A stretch of 64,000 bases of DNA from Cytophaga sp. FL35 (lineage in GTDB: Bacteria > Bacteroidota > Bacteroidia > Flavobacteriales > Flavobacteriaceae): the NCBI RefSeq assembly GCF_014349235.1, contig NZ_JACSOH010000001.1, positions 124,001 through 188,000 of the forward strand. The letters are read 5' to 3'. This document shows positions 17,286 through 26,403 of the stretch, one piece after another (position 1 is the first letter of the stretch; every line of letters begins with the position of its first letter). The notes under the pieces are model-generated. The model was not told the DNA's origin. It searched no databases and saw only the letters and a list, made by a program, of their open reading frames with translations. The translations under genes were made by a program, and so were the position numbers.

Positions 17286-19604
17286 ATGAAATTTTTTATT
17301 ACATCTGCATTGGTTTGCGGCATAACCCTAATGAGTGCATGTTCTGGACCTAAATTTACGGAAGAGAACAAGGGTAATTTTTATTTGGTAAAGAACCAGG
17401 AAGGAGAAACCTTGGGATACGACCCTAATTCTGGTGTTAAAATATTGACCATAGATAGCTATGCCTTTAAGGATTTAAACCAGAATGGCACGCTAGATAT
17501 TTATGAAGACTGGCGGATATCGGCCTCCGAAAGGGCAAAAGACCTTGCTTCAAAAATGAGTATAGAGCAAATTGCAGGACTTATGCTCTATTCTGCACAC
17601 CAATCAATTCCGGCAAGACCTGATGGATATTTTGCAGGTACTTATGATGGCAAACCCTACGAAGAAGGGGTCACGGACCCCACCTTGTTGACCGATCAGC
17701 AAAAGAAATTCTTGAAAGAGGACAATTTGCGCCATGTGTTGGTTACCACCGTTCAAAGTCCAGAAGTAGCTGCCAAATGGAACAATCACATGCAAGCTTT
17801 TTGTGAAGGGGTAGGTCTTGGGATTCCCGCCAATAATAGCTCTGACCCCAGACACGGTACGGTAGCAAAGGCGGAATTTGATGCCGCTGCGGGAGGAGAA
17901 ATTTCCATGTGGCCCAGTTCTCTGGGTATGGCCGCTACCTTTGATCCTGCCTTAGTAGAAAATTTTGGTAAAATTGCCTCCCAAGAATACAGAGCTCTAG
18001 GAATCACCACTGCGCTTTCCCCACAAGTGGATATCGCTACAGAACCGAGGTGGATGCGCTTTAGCGGAACTTTTGGTGAAAGCCCCAAATTATCCGCGGC
18101 TATGGCCAAGGCTTATACTGATGGTTTCCAAACCTCAACGGGGAGTCAGGAAATCACAAATAATTGGGGCTACCATAGTGTTAATGCCATGGTAAAACAT
18201 TGGCCTGGAGGAGGTTCTGGAGAAGCCGGTAGGGATGCCCATTATGGCATTGGTAAATTTGCAGTATATCCAGGAAACAATTTTGATGAACATATGGTTC
18301 CTTTTCTTGAAGGTGCCTTTAAACTTGATGGAGGTACTGGGATGGCTTCGGCCGTAATGCCCTATTACACCATTTCCTGGAACCAAGACACCAAGAACGG
18401 CGAAAATGTGGGTAACGCCTACAATGAATACATTATAAAAGATCTGCTTAGAACCAAGTACGGTTATGATGGAGTTCTTTGTACCGATTGGGGTATTACG
18501 GGCGACCATAAGGTAATGGACAGCTTTATTGATGGCAAACCTTGGGGCCTTGAGGATTTATCGATAGCTGAAAGACATTATCGCGTAATTAAGGTTGGGG
18601 TTGACCAATTTGGAGGAAATAACGATGCCGGTCCCATTTTGAAGGCCTATGAAATGGGCGTGGCAGAAATGGGTGAAGATGCCATGAGAGCCCGTATGGA
18701 AGAATCTGCCGTACGCCTCTTGAAGAATATTTTCAGGGTAGGTCTTTTTGAAAATCCATACGTAGATCCTGAAAAATCTAAAACTATAGTGGGCAAACCG
18801 GAATTTATGAAAGAAGGATTTCAGGCACAATTGAATTCCGTAGTAATGCTAAAAAATACCGATGCCGTTCTTCCTTTAAAGGACAAGCCAACGGTTTACA
18901 TTCCCAAAAGATTTATAGCGGCCAGTAGAAATTTTTTAGGAATGCCTATTCCCGAAAAGAATGATTACCCCGTTAATATAGAGCTGGCAAAGAAATATTT
19001 TAAGGTAACCGATAATGCCCAAGAAGCGGATTTTGCCCTGGTCTTTATTGAAAATCCATCTTCTGGAATTGGTTATAGCAAAGAGGAAGTAGAAAAAGGC
19101 AACAATGGTTATTTGCCCATTAGTTTGCAGTACGGCCCTTACAAAGCGGTAGATGCTAGGGAAGAAAGCATTGCAGGAGGAGACCCTATGGAAGATTTTA
19201 CCAATCGCAGCTATAAGAACAAATCTATCGTTAGCACTAACATTACAGATGCACAGTTGGTCGAGGAAACCAAAAAGGTTATGGGAGACAAGCCTGTCAT
19301 AGTAACCGTGAACACGACCAATCCGTTCGTATTTTCTGAAATAGAACCGCATGCCTCGGGAATATTGGTACACTTTGGTACACAGGACCAAGCCCTGTAC
19401 GAGGTAATTTCAGGAAAGCATGAACCATCTGCCCTTTTACCTATGCAAATGCCTAAAAATATGAGCGTAGTTGAAAAACAAGCTGAGGATGTTCCTTTTG
19501 ATATGGAACCCTATCAAGATGCCAATGGTAATTTATATGACTTTGCCTTTGGTCTCAACTGGAATGGGACCATTTCCGATGGGCGGGTAACGGATTTTAA
19601 ATAA
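17286..19604 (+). CDS. Beta-glucosidase-like GH3 lipoprotein
   Basis: This 772-residue glycoside hydrolase family 3 enzyme has a lipobox (TLMSACSG). The (beta/alpha)8 domain includes WPSSLGMAATFDP, EPRWMRFSGTFGE and MVKHWPGGGSGEAGRDAH. The nucleophile aspartate lies in GVLCTDWGITGDH near residue 400, followed by a GH3 C-terminal domain. The usual acid/base is not obvious by eye. Likely activity: removal of beta-linked glucose or xylose after rhamnose is trimmed. A GTG two codons earlier is a less likely start. Confidence 0.9.
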   Translation: MKFFITSALVCGITLMSACSGPKFTEENKGNFYLVKNQEGETLGYDPNSGVKILTIDSYAFKDLNQNGTLDIYEDWRISASERAKDLASKMSIEQIAGLMLYSAHQSIPARPDGYFAGTYDGKPYEEGVTDPTLLTDQQKKFLKEDNLRHVLVTTVQSPEVAAKWNNHMQAFCEGVGLGIPANNSSDPRHGTVAKAEFDAAAGGEISMWPSSLGMAATFDPALVENFGKIASQEYRALGITTALSPQVDIATEPRWMRFSGTFGESPKLSAAMAKAYTDGFQTSTGSQEITNNWGYHSVNAMVKHWPGGGSGEAGRDAHYGIGKFAVYPGNNFDEHMVPFLEGAFKLDGGTGMASAVMPYYTISWNQDTKNGENVGNAYNEYIIKDLLRTKYGYDGVLCTDWGITGDHKVMDSFIDGKPWGLEDLSIAERHYRVIKVGVDQFGGNNDAGPILKAYEMGVAEMGEDAMRARMEESAVRLLKNIFRVGLFENPYVDPEKSKTIVGKPEFMKEGFQAQLNSVVMLKNTDAVLPLKDKPTVYIPKRFIAASRNFLGMPIPEKNDYPVNIELAKKYFKVTDNAQEADFALVFIENPSSGIGYSKEEVEKGNNGYLPISLQYGPYKAVDAREESIAGGDPMEDFTNRSYKNKSIVSTNITDAQLVEETKKVMGDKPVIVTVNTTNPFVFSEIEPHASGILVHFGTQDQALYEVISGKHEPSALLPMQMPKNMSVVEKQAEDVPFDMEPYQDANGNLYDFAFGLNWNGTISDGRVTDFK

Positions 19605-19630
19605 GATACTTTCTTTAGTATTTAAAAAAA

Positions 19631-19661
19631 GGGCCGTATTGACGGCCCCTTCTTCATTTTT
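19631..19661 (+). terminator. Terminator of GH78-isomerase-GH3 operon
   Basis: A GGGCCGT / ACGGCCC stem with loop ATTG is followed by a T-rich stretch that is interrupted by C and A. The stem is short but GC-rich. Confidence 0.7.
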
Positions 19662-19683
19662 TCACAAATTCCTATAGATTTCT

Positions 19684-20238
19684 TTACTCTACAATAAGTG
19701 GAAAAGTTTGTGCAAAGTCGGTTTCGCCCCCAGCTCCACTCAATGTACCATCATTTGGTTTTGTTGGCTCATGCCTCAAGGTAATGGCCAAAGTTGCATC
19801 ACCAGCATCGCCCGTAGTCAAAATAAACTCAAGTCCTACTGGGTTTCCGCCTGCATCTACATCATCATAATCCACCGTTGCTATGCTTCCGGTAGATACA
19901 AAAACAAACTGATGGTCAAGTCCTTCTTCCTCTACCTCTTCGGTAATATCTTCAGCGGGAGATTCGGTCTCATTCAATAATTCAATCTCTCCTTCATAAG
20001 TAGTATTTGCAGCTAAATTTCCTGAAACGGTAATTACCGGGGCATCCGGTCCATCTCCATCCAAGTCTTGGGACTGTAAGGTAATGGTATCTCCTTGCTG
20101 AGGAGTTAAAGTAACGTGCATGGTCGTAATGACCTCCTCTTCATTAATTTCCTCCGGTCCGGCATCGTCATCATCGGAACAAGAAGTAATTAGTAAGGCC
20201 GCTGTAGCCATTAATGATAATAATTTAATTGTTTTCAT
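19684..20238 (-). CDS. Acidic surface lipoprotein paired with TonB receptor
   Basis: This 184-residue lipoprotein has its lipobox at LLITSC, followed by SDDDDAG, an acidic flank associated with outer-membrane export in Bacteroidota. The rest is a beta-rich domain full of D and E. It starts 10 bp after the TonB receptor stop, so it belongs to the same operon, occupying the place that DUF4625 lipoproteins hold in the second module at 50-54 kb. A role in capturing the receptor's substrate is inferred from position only. Confidence 0.6.
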   Translation of the reverse strand: MKTIKLLSLMATAALLITSCSDDDDAGPEEINEEEVITTMHVTLTPQQGDTITLQSQDLDGDGPDAPVITVSGNLAANTTYEGEIELLNETESPAEDITEEVEEEGLDHQFVFVSTGSIATVDYDDVDAGGNPVGLEFILTTGDAGDATLAITLRHEPTKPNDGTLSGAGGETDFAQTFPLIVE

Positions 20239-20248
20239 AGACTTAGTT

Positions 20249-22690
20249 TTAATAGTTAAATTTTAATTGTAAGGTGATATTCCTACCTAAATCATCCGCG
20301 AAGTATCGCTGTCTGTTCAAGTAATCCCTAAATGATGTATTAAATAAATTATGTACTGAAAGTGATGTTGTCAATTTTGTTCCCTTATGAAATGGAAACT
20401 CTAGTTTTGAAGTAAATGCCATTAAATGGTAGGTTTCCGGAGCGGTGTTGATAGCCACCTCCACTTCTTCTTGTTGCTCGGGCGAAAAGACAGTTATATT
20501 ACCAGGTACCTCATTTTGTTGAAATACATATTGACTTTCCAACGATGCTTCAAAAGATTTCCAAGAGGGCTTACTAAAAACCAGCTTATTCCTAAAATTA
20601 GCAGGAGGCATATAAATCAGGGGGGCATCCGCTTCCCTATCCTTACCCTTTACAATGGAAAATTGATGTTCAGTGGACCATTGGTCCGACCAATTGGAAA
20701 AGGCCATCACATCAAGTCCAAGTAACCTGGCATCTGTTTGGTTGTATTCCCAAACAGGAAATGCTCCGCGATTGGTATACTCGGCACCGGTGGGTTCTAA
20801 AAAAATAAAGTCGTTGATAAAGTTTGCGTACGGTTCCACCGTCCAACCCCAACCAGCATATTTTTTCTCCAAAGAGGCGGCAATTTTGTGGGAGGTTTCA
20901 CTTTTCATACGCAAATCTCCCAACTCAATACGTGCAGCCGAATGGTGGAGACCATCGCTAAAAAGTTCCGAAGGATTGGGCGCCCTTTGAGCCAAGGTGT
21001 AATTAAAACGAAGATTCCCGTTATTGGATACTGTATATTTACCCCCTACCGTTGCCGTTACATTATGAAAATCAAAAACAGGATTTACGAGATATTGGCT
21101 TCCGGTATCCCTGATAATCAAATCTTGAAATTCCGTATCGTAGCCACGCTCTGCCCAACGGGACTTTTGGAAAAACTTTTGCGCTGCTACATTTGTAAAA
21201 TCATAGCGAACCCCTACGTCCAAGAACAAGGCATCATTTACCCTATACTCTCCAAGTAAGAAGCTGCCTACATCCCATTTTTGGTAATCAGGTATCAACC
21301 TGCGAACCTCCGTTTCTGGGTTTGGAAAATTTTCCTGATACCTTCCCAAAATACCGAACTGAAGGTGAAATTGCTCTTTGGCATCCCATTTAAAATCCGT
21401 TGAAAAAGTATGTGTGGTCAATAATAGGTCAATGGAAGCTTGATTATTGGCTTCTCCCCTACGTATGTCATATTCAAAACGCCGGTTGCGCTGAAAATCA
21501 TATTGCGCTGTCCATTTTCCGATACCCTCAAAACGATTGTAATATTTTAATTTGGCCAAATGATGGGTTACCTTTTGACGTGGGTTTTCCAGGTCATACG
21601 TAAATGGTTCTATGGTCTGGGGCTCACCACTATTGATAGCCCTGATCAAATCATCTACATTCCCAATATGGCTTGCCCTAAGCACCGCAAGTTCCGTATT
21701 AAAAAAAGAATAGCGTACGTCCCAGCCTGATGTAAACAGGTGTTTGCCCAACTGCACCGAAGCTGCGGCCTCTTTTACCCCGGTATTGCTCAACACATAA
21801 TCTGGAGTTTCATGGTCTCCCAATCTTTTAAAGGAACCTTGGCCGCTTACAAACCAACCATTGTTATAGGATTTTGTCAATTCCGATGTTAGGTTCCCGC
21901 CTCTACCGTTGTATGATCCAGTGAGCATGGTTTTCCCATAAAGGCTGTCTATCTGGGGAATACGACCGGGGTCTACCACAATGGTGCCCCCAATAGCATC
22001 TCCGCCATATTGTAAGGCTGCCGCACCCTTAACAACGGATACCGACCTTGCAGCGTTTACATCTATATTAGGCGCATGTTCATCTCCCCATTCCATGTCC
22101 TGCATTCTAACCCCATCGTTCAAAATTAAAACACGGCTCCCATTTAGTCCATGAATGGTAGGCTTTACAATATTCGCACCCGTATTTAACGAGGAAACGC
22201 CACTTATTTCCTTTAGGGCATCGCCTATGGTACCAGCACTATAGATTTCCAGTTCATTTAAATGAAGGGTTTCTTCCAAGGCAGAATTGGTTTGGTCCGC
22301 AATGCTGTTTCCTACCACTTTAACTTCATCCAATTCTTCTAAATGATGCTCTAATTTAATGTCGTAAACCTGATTTTCTTCAATGTTCAAAGGAATGATA
22401 AGGGTGGGACATTCTGGATGAAAAACTTCCAATTCTATATATCCGGCGCATAATCCGTTGAGTCTATAAGACCCATCCAAGTTAGAAAGAACGGCCTTTT
22501 TACTGCCAATTACGGATACGGTAGCGCCAACAAGCGCATCTTTGCTATGGTAATCCATAACGGTACCGCTCAGCGAATAGGAACAATCTTGTGCAGTCAT
22601 CATCAAGGGAGCAAACCCAGACAAGATGATTGTAAATAGGGTCTTCAAATACATGAATAGAGAAATCATTTTACCCATTACAGGGTTCAA
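20249..22690 (-). CDS. TonB-dependent outer-membrane receptor (module 1)
   Basis: The protein has 813 residues. A signal peptide (the start may be M1, M8 or M13; all leave the signal intact) is followed by a carboxypeptidase-regulatory-like domain (SYSLSGTVMDYHSKDALVGATVSV). Next come a plug (EELDEVKVVGN, IHGLNGSRVLILNDGVRMQDMEWGDEHAP, VVKGAAALQYGGDAIGG) and a 22-strand barrel ending in ITLQLKFNY. The plug resembles ZnuD-type metal receptors more than SusC. Its partner genes are a lipoprotein downstream and an HVFAH/CxxC protein 16 bp upstream, mirroring the receptor at 51.7-54.1 kb. Substrate is probably a metal complex; this is inference. Confidence 0.85.
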   Translation of the reverse strand: MNPVMGKMISLFMYLKTLFTIILSGFAPLMMTAQDCSYSLSGTVMDYHSKDALVGATVSVIGSKKAVLSNLDGSYRLNGLCAGYIELEVFHPECPTLIIPLNIEENQVYDIKLEHHLEELDEVKVVGNSIADQTNSALEETLHLNELEIYSAGTIGDALKEISGVSSLNTGANIVKPTIHGLNGSRVLILNDGVRMQDMEWGDEHAPNIDVNAARSVSVVKGAAALQYGGDAIGGTIVVDPGRIPQIDSLYGKTMLTGSYNGRGGNLTSELTKSYNNGWFVSGQGSFKRLGDHETPDYVLSNTGVKEAAASVQLGKHLFTSGWDVRYSFFNTELAVLRASHIGNVDDLIRAINSGEPQTIEPFTYDLENPRQKVTHHLAKLKYYNRFEGIGKWTAQYDFQRNRRFEYDIRRGEANNQASIDLLLTTHTFSTDFKWDAKEQFHLQFGILGRYQENFPNPETEVRRLIPDYQKWDVGSFLLGEYRVNDALFLDVGVRYDFTNVAAQKFFQKSRWAERGYDTEFQDLIIRDTGSQYLVNPVFDFHNVTATVGGKYTVSNNGNLRFNYTLAQRAPNPSELFSDGLHHSAARIELGDLRMKSETSHKIAASLEKKYAGWGWTVEPYANFINDFIFLEPTGAEYTNRGAFPVWEYNQTDARLLGLDVMAFSNWSDQWSTEHQFSIVKGKDREADAPLIYMPPANFRNKLVFSKPSWKSFEASLESQYVFQQNEVPGNITVFSPEQQEEVEVAINTAPETYHLMAFTSKLEFPFHKGTKLTTSLSVHNLFNTSFRDYLNRQRYFADDLGRNITLQLKFNY

Positions 22691-22706
22691 TAGAGAAAAA
22701 AAGGAA

Positions 22707-23015
22707 CTATCTGTAGATGAAAGAAACAGGAGGGGGCCTTAGGAATAATCGGGCTTTGGAGGAAAAGCGTGGATAAAGGTCTGCCTGCTTTAAATTCGGT
22801 TTATTGAAAATTTGTAAAATGGGAATATTCACAAAACCTTCGAAGTCCGTAATCGTACATTCGGCCAATTGATATTCAACCGCTTGAATACACCAAGAAC
22901 AATTTTCTACGGAAGCAGTATCCTCCTCATGGGCAAAAACATGAAAAGCCGAAATTTTAATCAGTACCACACAGGTAAGGACTACAAAACCAGCTATTTT
23001 CAAAAACTTTCCCAT
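22707..23015 (-). CDS. Small exported HVFAH/CxxC protein (module 1)
   Basis: The 102-residue product has one N-terminal hydrophobic segment (about 5-25) that could be a signal or anchor. It is followed by HVFAHEED, a CSWC pair, and a C-terminal RPPP. The same combination (HVFAHDD, CDIC, RPPP) occurs in the 99-residue gene at 54249-54548, also just upstream of a TonB receptor. I do not recognise a named family, though it recalls DUF2946-type proteins near metal systems. The histidines, acids and cysteine pair suggest metal binding. Confidence 0.7.
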   Translation of the reverse strand: MGKFLKIAGFVVLTCVVLIKISAFHVFAHEEDTASVENCSWCIQAVEYQLAECTITDFEGFVNIPILQIFNKPNLKQADLYPRFSSKARLFLRPPPVSFIYR

Positions 23016-23032
23016 ACGGCCACAAACTTAGT

Positions 23033-23040
23033 CATTTTAG
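23033..23040 (-). promoter_or_regulatory. -7 box of TonB module 1
   Basis: On the minus strand TAAGTTTG is a perfect TAnnTTTG box 17 bp before the HVFAH gene. I could not identify a -33 element at normal spacing, nor the 7-1-7 repeat seen at the zur promoter. Confidence 0.5.
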
Positions 23041-23250
23041 GTTTCTACTCCCTGTTAATGGAATCATAATTGCCAAAAGGCACGTTCCAATGAACAATTA
23101 TTGATTTATTTACAAAGATTCAATGTCAATGGAGCGTAGTCATAATTAGGGTTTGGATTTATTAGCTAGGGCATTAACTATATTAATTAGGTAATTACGT
23201 GAAATAAGCCCGCTGTATGCTCTTATATTTCAGGTGACAGGAAAACGAAT

Positions 23251-23278
23251 TAAAAAAGCCCATGTTGTCACATGGGCT
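23251..23278 (-). terminator. Terminator of two-component operon
   Basis: A 9-bp perfect stem (AGCCCATGT and its complement) with a 4-base loop is followed, on the minus strand, by six T. It closes the kinase-regulator transcript. Confidence 0.85.
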
Positions 23279-23386
23279 CCAATGCAGTAAAATGATGTGC
23301 CATAGCATATCCAAAATAAATGTGAATTAACCTTGCTCTAGGTCGGTTTTATTTGGTTTATGTTTTATAATCATTTTACCTAAAAT

Positions 23387-23800
23387 TTAAGCTGCATTTG
23401 TAGTATTTAATACAGCCATTAAATCTTCCAACTTCTCTTTGGAAAGCGGCTTTTCTAAAAATTCGACGACATGGGCAAATTCAACCGCCCTTAATCGGTC
23501 ATCCGGTCTGGAGGAAGATGTTAAGATAACCACTTTTGTTGTAGGACAAAGATCCTTGGTTTTCATCTCTTCCAGTAATTCAAAACCATCCATAATTGGC
23601 ATATTTAAATCCAGAAAGATAAGTGATGGTGTATGATTCTTTAAATAGTTACTTGCCTCTAATCCGTTAAGACATGTATCTACATTTATGTAACCTATCT
23701 TGTTCATTAGTAATTTGGCCAAGAATAGCGTTACCTCATCATCTTCTACCAATAAAATGCTCATATTTTTATCGTTTACAGTTGGGACTATATTTTCCAT
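23387..23800 (-). CDS. Single-domain response regulator
   Basis: This 137-residue receiver has D20/D21, phosphoacceptor D64 in FLDLNMP, the TSSS switch and K118 near EKPL, with no output domain. Its ATG overlaps the stop of the preceding kinase by one base (TAATG), so the pair is co-translated and almost certainly cognate. It resembles the receiver at 784 and may act through protein contact. Confidence 0.9.
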   Translation of the reverse strand: MENIVPTVNDKNMSILLVEDDEVTLFLAKLLMNKIGYINVDTCLNGLEASNYLKNHTPSLIFLDLNMPIMDGFELLEEMKTKDLCPTTKVVILTSSSRPDDRLRAVEFAHVVEFLEKPLSKEKLEDLMAVLNTTNAA

Positions 23801-24945
23801 TATAGATAAATTTTAAATTCTGTTCCTTTATTAAGCTGGGTTTTCACTTTAACCTTTCCTCCTCTGGATTGGGCAATTGATTTTACGATATATAAGCCCA
23901 CCCCTTGGCCTTCAACATGCGTATGCATTCTTTTAAAGAGCCCGAAAACCTTATCCGTACCAAAATCATCTTTAAAACCTATACCATTGTCCTTTACCGT
24001 AAGAAGTACTTTACCCTTTTTTATCTTGGTAGTAATCTTTATTATTGGATTCCTATCTGGGTGCCTGTACTTTATGGCGTTCATAATCATATTCTGAAGA
24101 ATACTGTGCAGCTGCAACCTGTCTATAAAGATTGTGGGACATTTTTCAAAATCGAAAAGAATAAGACAATTACTCTTTGAAATGGAAATTGACAATTCAC
24201 TTTTAATTTCCTCCAATGTTTTATAAAAACACAATTCTTCCGGTTGCTTTCCCAAGTTGGATTTTAGTGAGATTACTTGGTTAAGAGCATTCAATCGTCT
24301 GTTCATGAGACCCGATACCTCCTCTAACTTCTGAAAGATGGGGTGCCCTTCCAAATTCAATTTTTCATCCTCTTTAAGTAAGTGTAACAAGGCTCCAAAA
24401 TTGGTCATGGGTGCCTTTAAATCATGAGCGGCCACATAGGAAAACTCTTCTAGTTCCTCATTTCTAATGGAAATATTCTTATTCGCTTTCTTTAGTTCCT
24501 TTTCGGTCTTTCTAAGGTCTTCAATAGTTTTAAACAGTTCCGTGGTATCTTGGGCCGCTATACCTAGACCTTCCTCAAGCCTAAAAACCCTTAAGGTAAC
24601 TGTATAGGTCTTAGTTTTAGTTTTTATCCTAAGACCATCTATGTTTATAGGAACTCCGGTTTCCAAAACTTTTCTGTAAGCGGATTCACGAGCTTCCTCG
24701 TGACGAGTTGGAAATACCTTGAATGTATTTTTACCAACCACATCTTCTCTTTTGGCCTGTAATAAAATCAAGCCAATTTGGTTGATGTCCACAACCATAA
24801 GGTTTTCATCCAATATTAAAAAAGGTGTGTGGGCAATGTCAAAGAAATCTCCTCTCTGACACTTTGCCATTTCTTGAGGTGACATTCTACGAGGATCACG
24901 TCCTAGTGTATGTTCATATTCTGTAATAATTGAATTGGGTACCAT
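23800..24945 (-). CDS. PAS-domain sensor histidine kinase
   Basis: This cytoplasmic kinase of 381 residues has no membrane segment. A PAS domain (about 35-135) precedes a short coiled coil. HisKA has H174 in AAHDLKAP, and the HATPase has MIMNAIKYRHPDRNP, KDNGIGF and VEGQGVGLYIVKSI. The architecture matches light-, redox- or ligand-sensing PAS kinases that pair with single receivers. It is the first gene of the two-gene unit. Confidence 0.92.
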   Translation of the reverse strand: MVPNSIITEYEHTLGRDPRRMSPQEMAKCQRGDFFDIAHTPFLILDENLMVVDINQIGLILLQAKREDVVGKNTFKVFPTRHEEARESAYRKVLETGVPINIDGLRIKTKTKTYTVTLRVFRLEEGLGIAAQDTTELFKTIEDLRKTEKELKKANKNISIRNEELEEFSYVAAHDLKAPMTNFGALLHLLKEDEKLNLEGHPIFQKLEEVSGLMNRRLNALNQVISLKSNLGKQPEELCFYKTLEEIKSELSISISKSNCLILFDFEKCPTIFIDRLQLHSILQNMIMNAIKYRHPDRNPIIKITTKIKKGKVLLTVKDNGIGFKDDFGTDKVFGLFKRMHTHVEGQGVGLYIVKSIAQSRGGKVKVKTQLNKGTEFKIYL

Positions 24946-25156
24946 TGAGCAAGGTTTAAATGTTAATTTGTCGCTAATTTATACCCAGATATATATGAAG
25001 GATGGCAAAACAGGTTAAAGTAGGGGTTACTGTGGTTAGATGAATGAGTACGATCGACGAACGGTAATTTAAAACATTGAAAAACAGGACCATCTAAAGT
25101 GCAATCAACCTAAAAATTAGCACTTTATCGACCAAATGCATTCTTACTTTTAAAGC

Positions 25157-25181
25157 AAAAAAAGAAGGGCTAGCGCCCTTC
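25157..25181 (-). terminator. Terminator of lipoprotein gene
   Basis: Minus strand: GAAGGGC, a GCTA loop, GCCCTTC, then seven T. Confidence 0.87.
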
Positions 25182-25208
25182 CCTTAATTTATTAAAAGTG
25201 ATAAAAAA

Positions 25209-25703
25209 TTACTGATTGTCCTTCCAGTCTTCGTATTGATCCCACTGGCTCTCCAATAGAATATTTTCCAACTGTCTTTCCCTTTCATCTTCTATAGTCC
25301 CTAACATATCGCCATTGGCACTATTTCTTTTTTTGGTCTCAAACTGCTTCAAGGCACTTTCCAAAGTTGATATCTGATCGTTTGTCATGTTCAATGCACT
25401 ATATAGGGCGTTATAATCAAAAGAATCAGTCATACTAGCAGTGGAGCTTCCGGTATTTATGTTAGTGTTACCTCCTGTTGTACCATTAGTAGTTTGCATG
25501 GCGTTGGAAGTTTGCTCCGTTGTTTTTTCAACCGAAGCATTTTCCTCAGTTTGCATAGCACTTGATGTTTCTTGTGTTGCTTGGGCCTCACTATTCGCCG
25601 AAGCTGTGGTTGTTTCCTTTGTACTGCTAGTAGCTTTAGTAGAACCACAGGAAGAAATTAATCCTATGGAAGCTATAGCAAGAATTACGGTATACTTTTT
25701 CAT
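25209..25703 (-). CDS. Low-complexity Thr/Ser-rich lipoprotein
   Basis: The start is taken at MKKYTVILAI, the signal peptide; upstream codons are not needed. The lipobox is LISSCG. Residues about 20-90 are low complexity (S, T, A, Q, N, E), with the approximate repeats SSAMQTEENA and SNAMQTTNGT. A helical C-terminal domain (NALYSALNMTNDQISTLESALKQF to QYEDWKD) resembles small Bacteroidota periplasmic Spy/DUF-like helical proteins. Function unknown. It is a single gene with its own terminator. Confidence 0.65.
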   Translation of the reverse strand: MKKYTVILAIASIGLISSCGSTKATSSTKETTTASANSEAQATQETSSAMQTEENASVEKTTEQTSNAMQTTNGTTGGNTNINTGSSTASMTDSFDYNALYSALNMTNDQISTLESALKQFETKKRNSANGDMLGTIEDERERQLENILLESQWDQYEDWKDNQ

Positions 25704-25818
25704 TTTCTGTGTTTTAAGATTACTTATTGTTTGAGCACGCAATCTAGTAACTAGCCTAATGGTGTAATATCCCTAATGAATAAAAGATTGACGGTTACCA
25801 AACCAGAATATTCCGTAT

Positions 25819-25862
25819 GTAACCCAAGTTACCTAACACGAAGAAGCACTGCAGTACCTTTA
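25819..25862 (+). promoter_or_regulatory. FNR-like operator and -7 box, site 1 (DUF983-SulP)
   Basis: GTAAC-CCAA-GTTAC (25819-25832) is a perfect 5-4-5 dyad preceded by TAT. TACCTTTA (25855-25862) fits TAnnTTTG at 7 of 8 positions. Dyad centre to first base of the box is 29.5 bp, identical to sites 2-4. This would place the dyad near -41.5, the class II position for CRP/FNR activators. Confidence 0.75.
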
Positions 25863-25882
25863 TACTCTATAAAACCAAGTAT

Positions 25883-26284
25883 ATGTTTAATAAAGGGAAT
25901 AAGCTTCATAGCATTTTAGGATTGAAATGCCCAAGATGCCACCAAGGGAAATTTTTAGAATCCCATCCTTATAATTTATCGAGTTTTAATCAGGTTAAGG
26001 ACGAATGCCCTAAGTGCGGACTTAAATATAAAATTGAGCCAAGTTTCTATTACGGGTCTATGTATGTTTCCTATGGGGTTGGTATTGCCGTGGCAGTGGC
26101 AGTTTATGTATTGACCGTTCTCTTTAAATTAAATCTTAGCCTTGCCCAATTATTTGGCTTAATGGTGGGTGTTTTACTACTGTCCATGCCTTGGATTGGT
26201 GCAGTTTCTAAAGCTATTTGGGCCAATATATTCATGAAATATGATGACTCCGTAGCACAACAAGTACGCGACCAAAATTCTTAA
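25883..26284 (+). CDS. DUF983 zinc-ribbon membrane protein
   Basis: This 133-residue protein has two CxxC pairs forming a zinc ribbon (CPRC and CPKCG) before two transmembrane segments (about 58-78 and 83-103). This is the DUF983 layout known across Bacteroidota and alphaproteobacteria, where members often lie near respiratory genes. Function is unproven. The start lies 20 bp after the -7 box of FNR-like site 1, and the SulP gene follows after 119 bp with no terminator, so the two are probably co-transcribed. Confidence 0.85.
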   Translation: MFNKGNKLHSILGLKCPRCHQGKFLESHPYNLSSFNQVKDECPKCGLKYKIEPSFYYGSMYVSYGVGIAVAVAVYVLTVLFKLNLSLAQLFGLMVGVLLLSMPWIGAVSKAIWANIFMKYDDSVAQQVRDQNS

Positions 26285-26403
26285 AGGCAAAGAAATGGCC
26301 TCTTCTTTATTTCATTCGTTGCATAGTAAAGTAGATGCCTTAAGAAATAAAAGCAGTAGCACCAAAACCAATTAGTGGCAATCTAATAATCAAGTCCCAT
26401 CGT

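Noticed and set aside
18936-19391. Long open frames antisense to the GH3 gene (and similar ones opposite thiM, thiD and the MFS gene)
   Set aside because: They lie wholly inside well-supported genes, have no family resemblance, and follow from the codon use of the sense gene.
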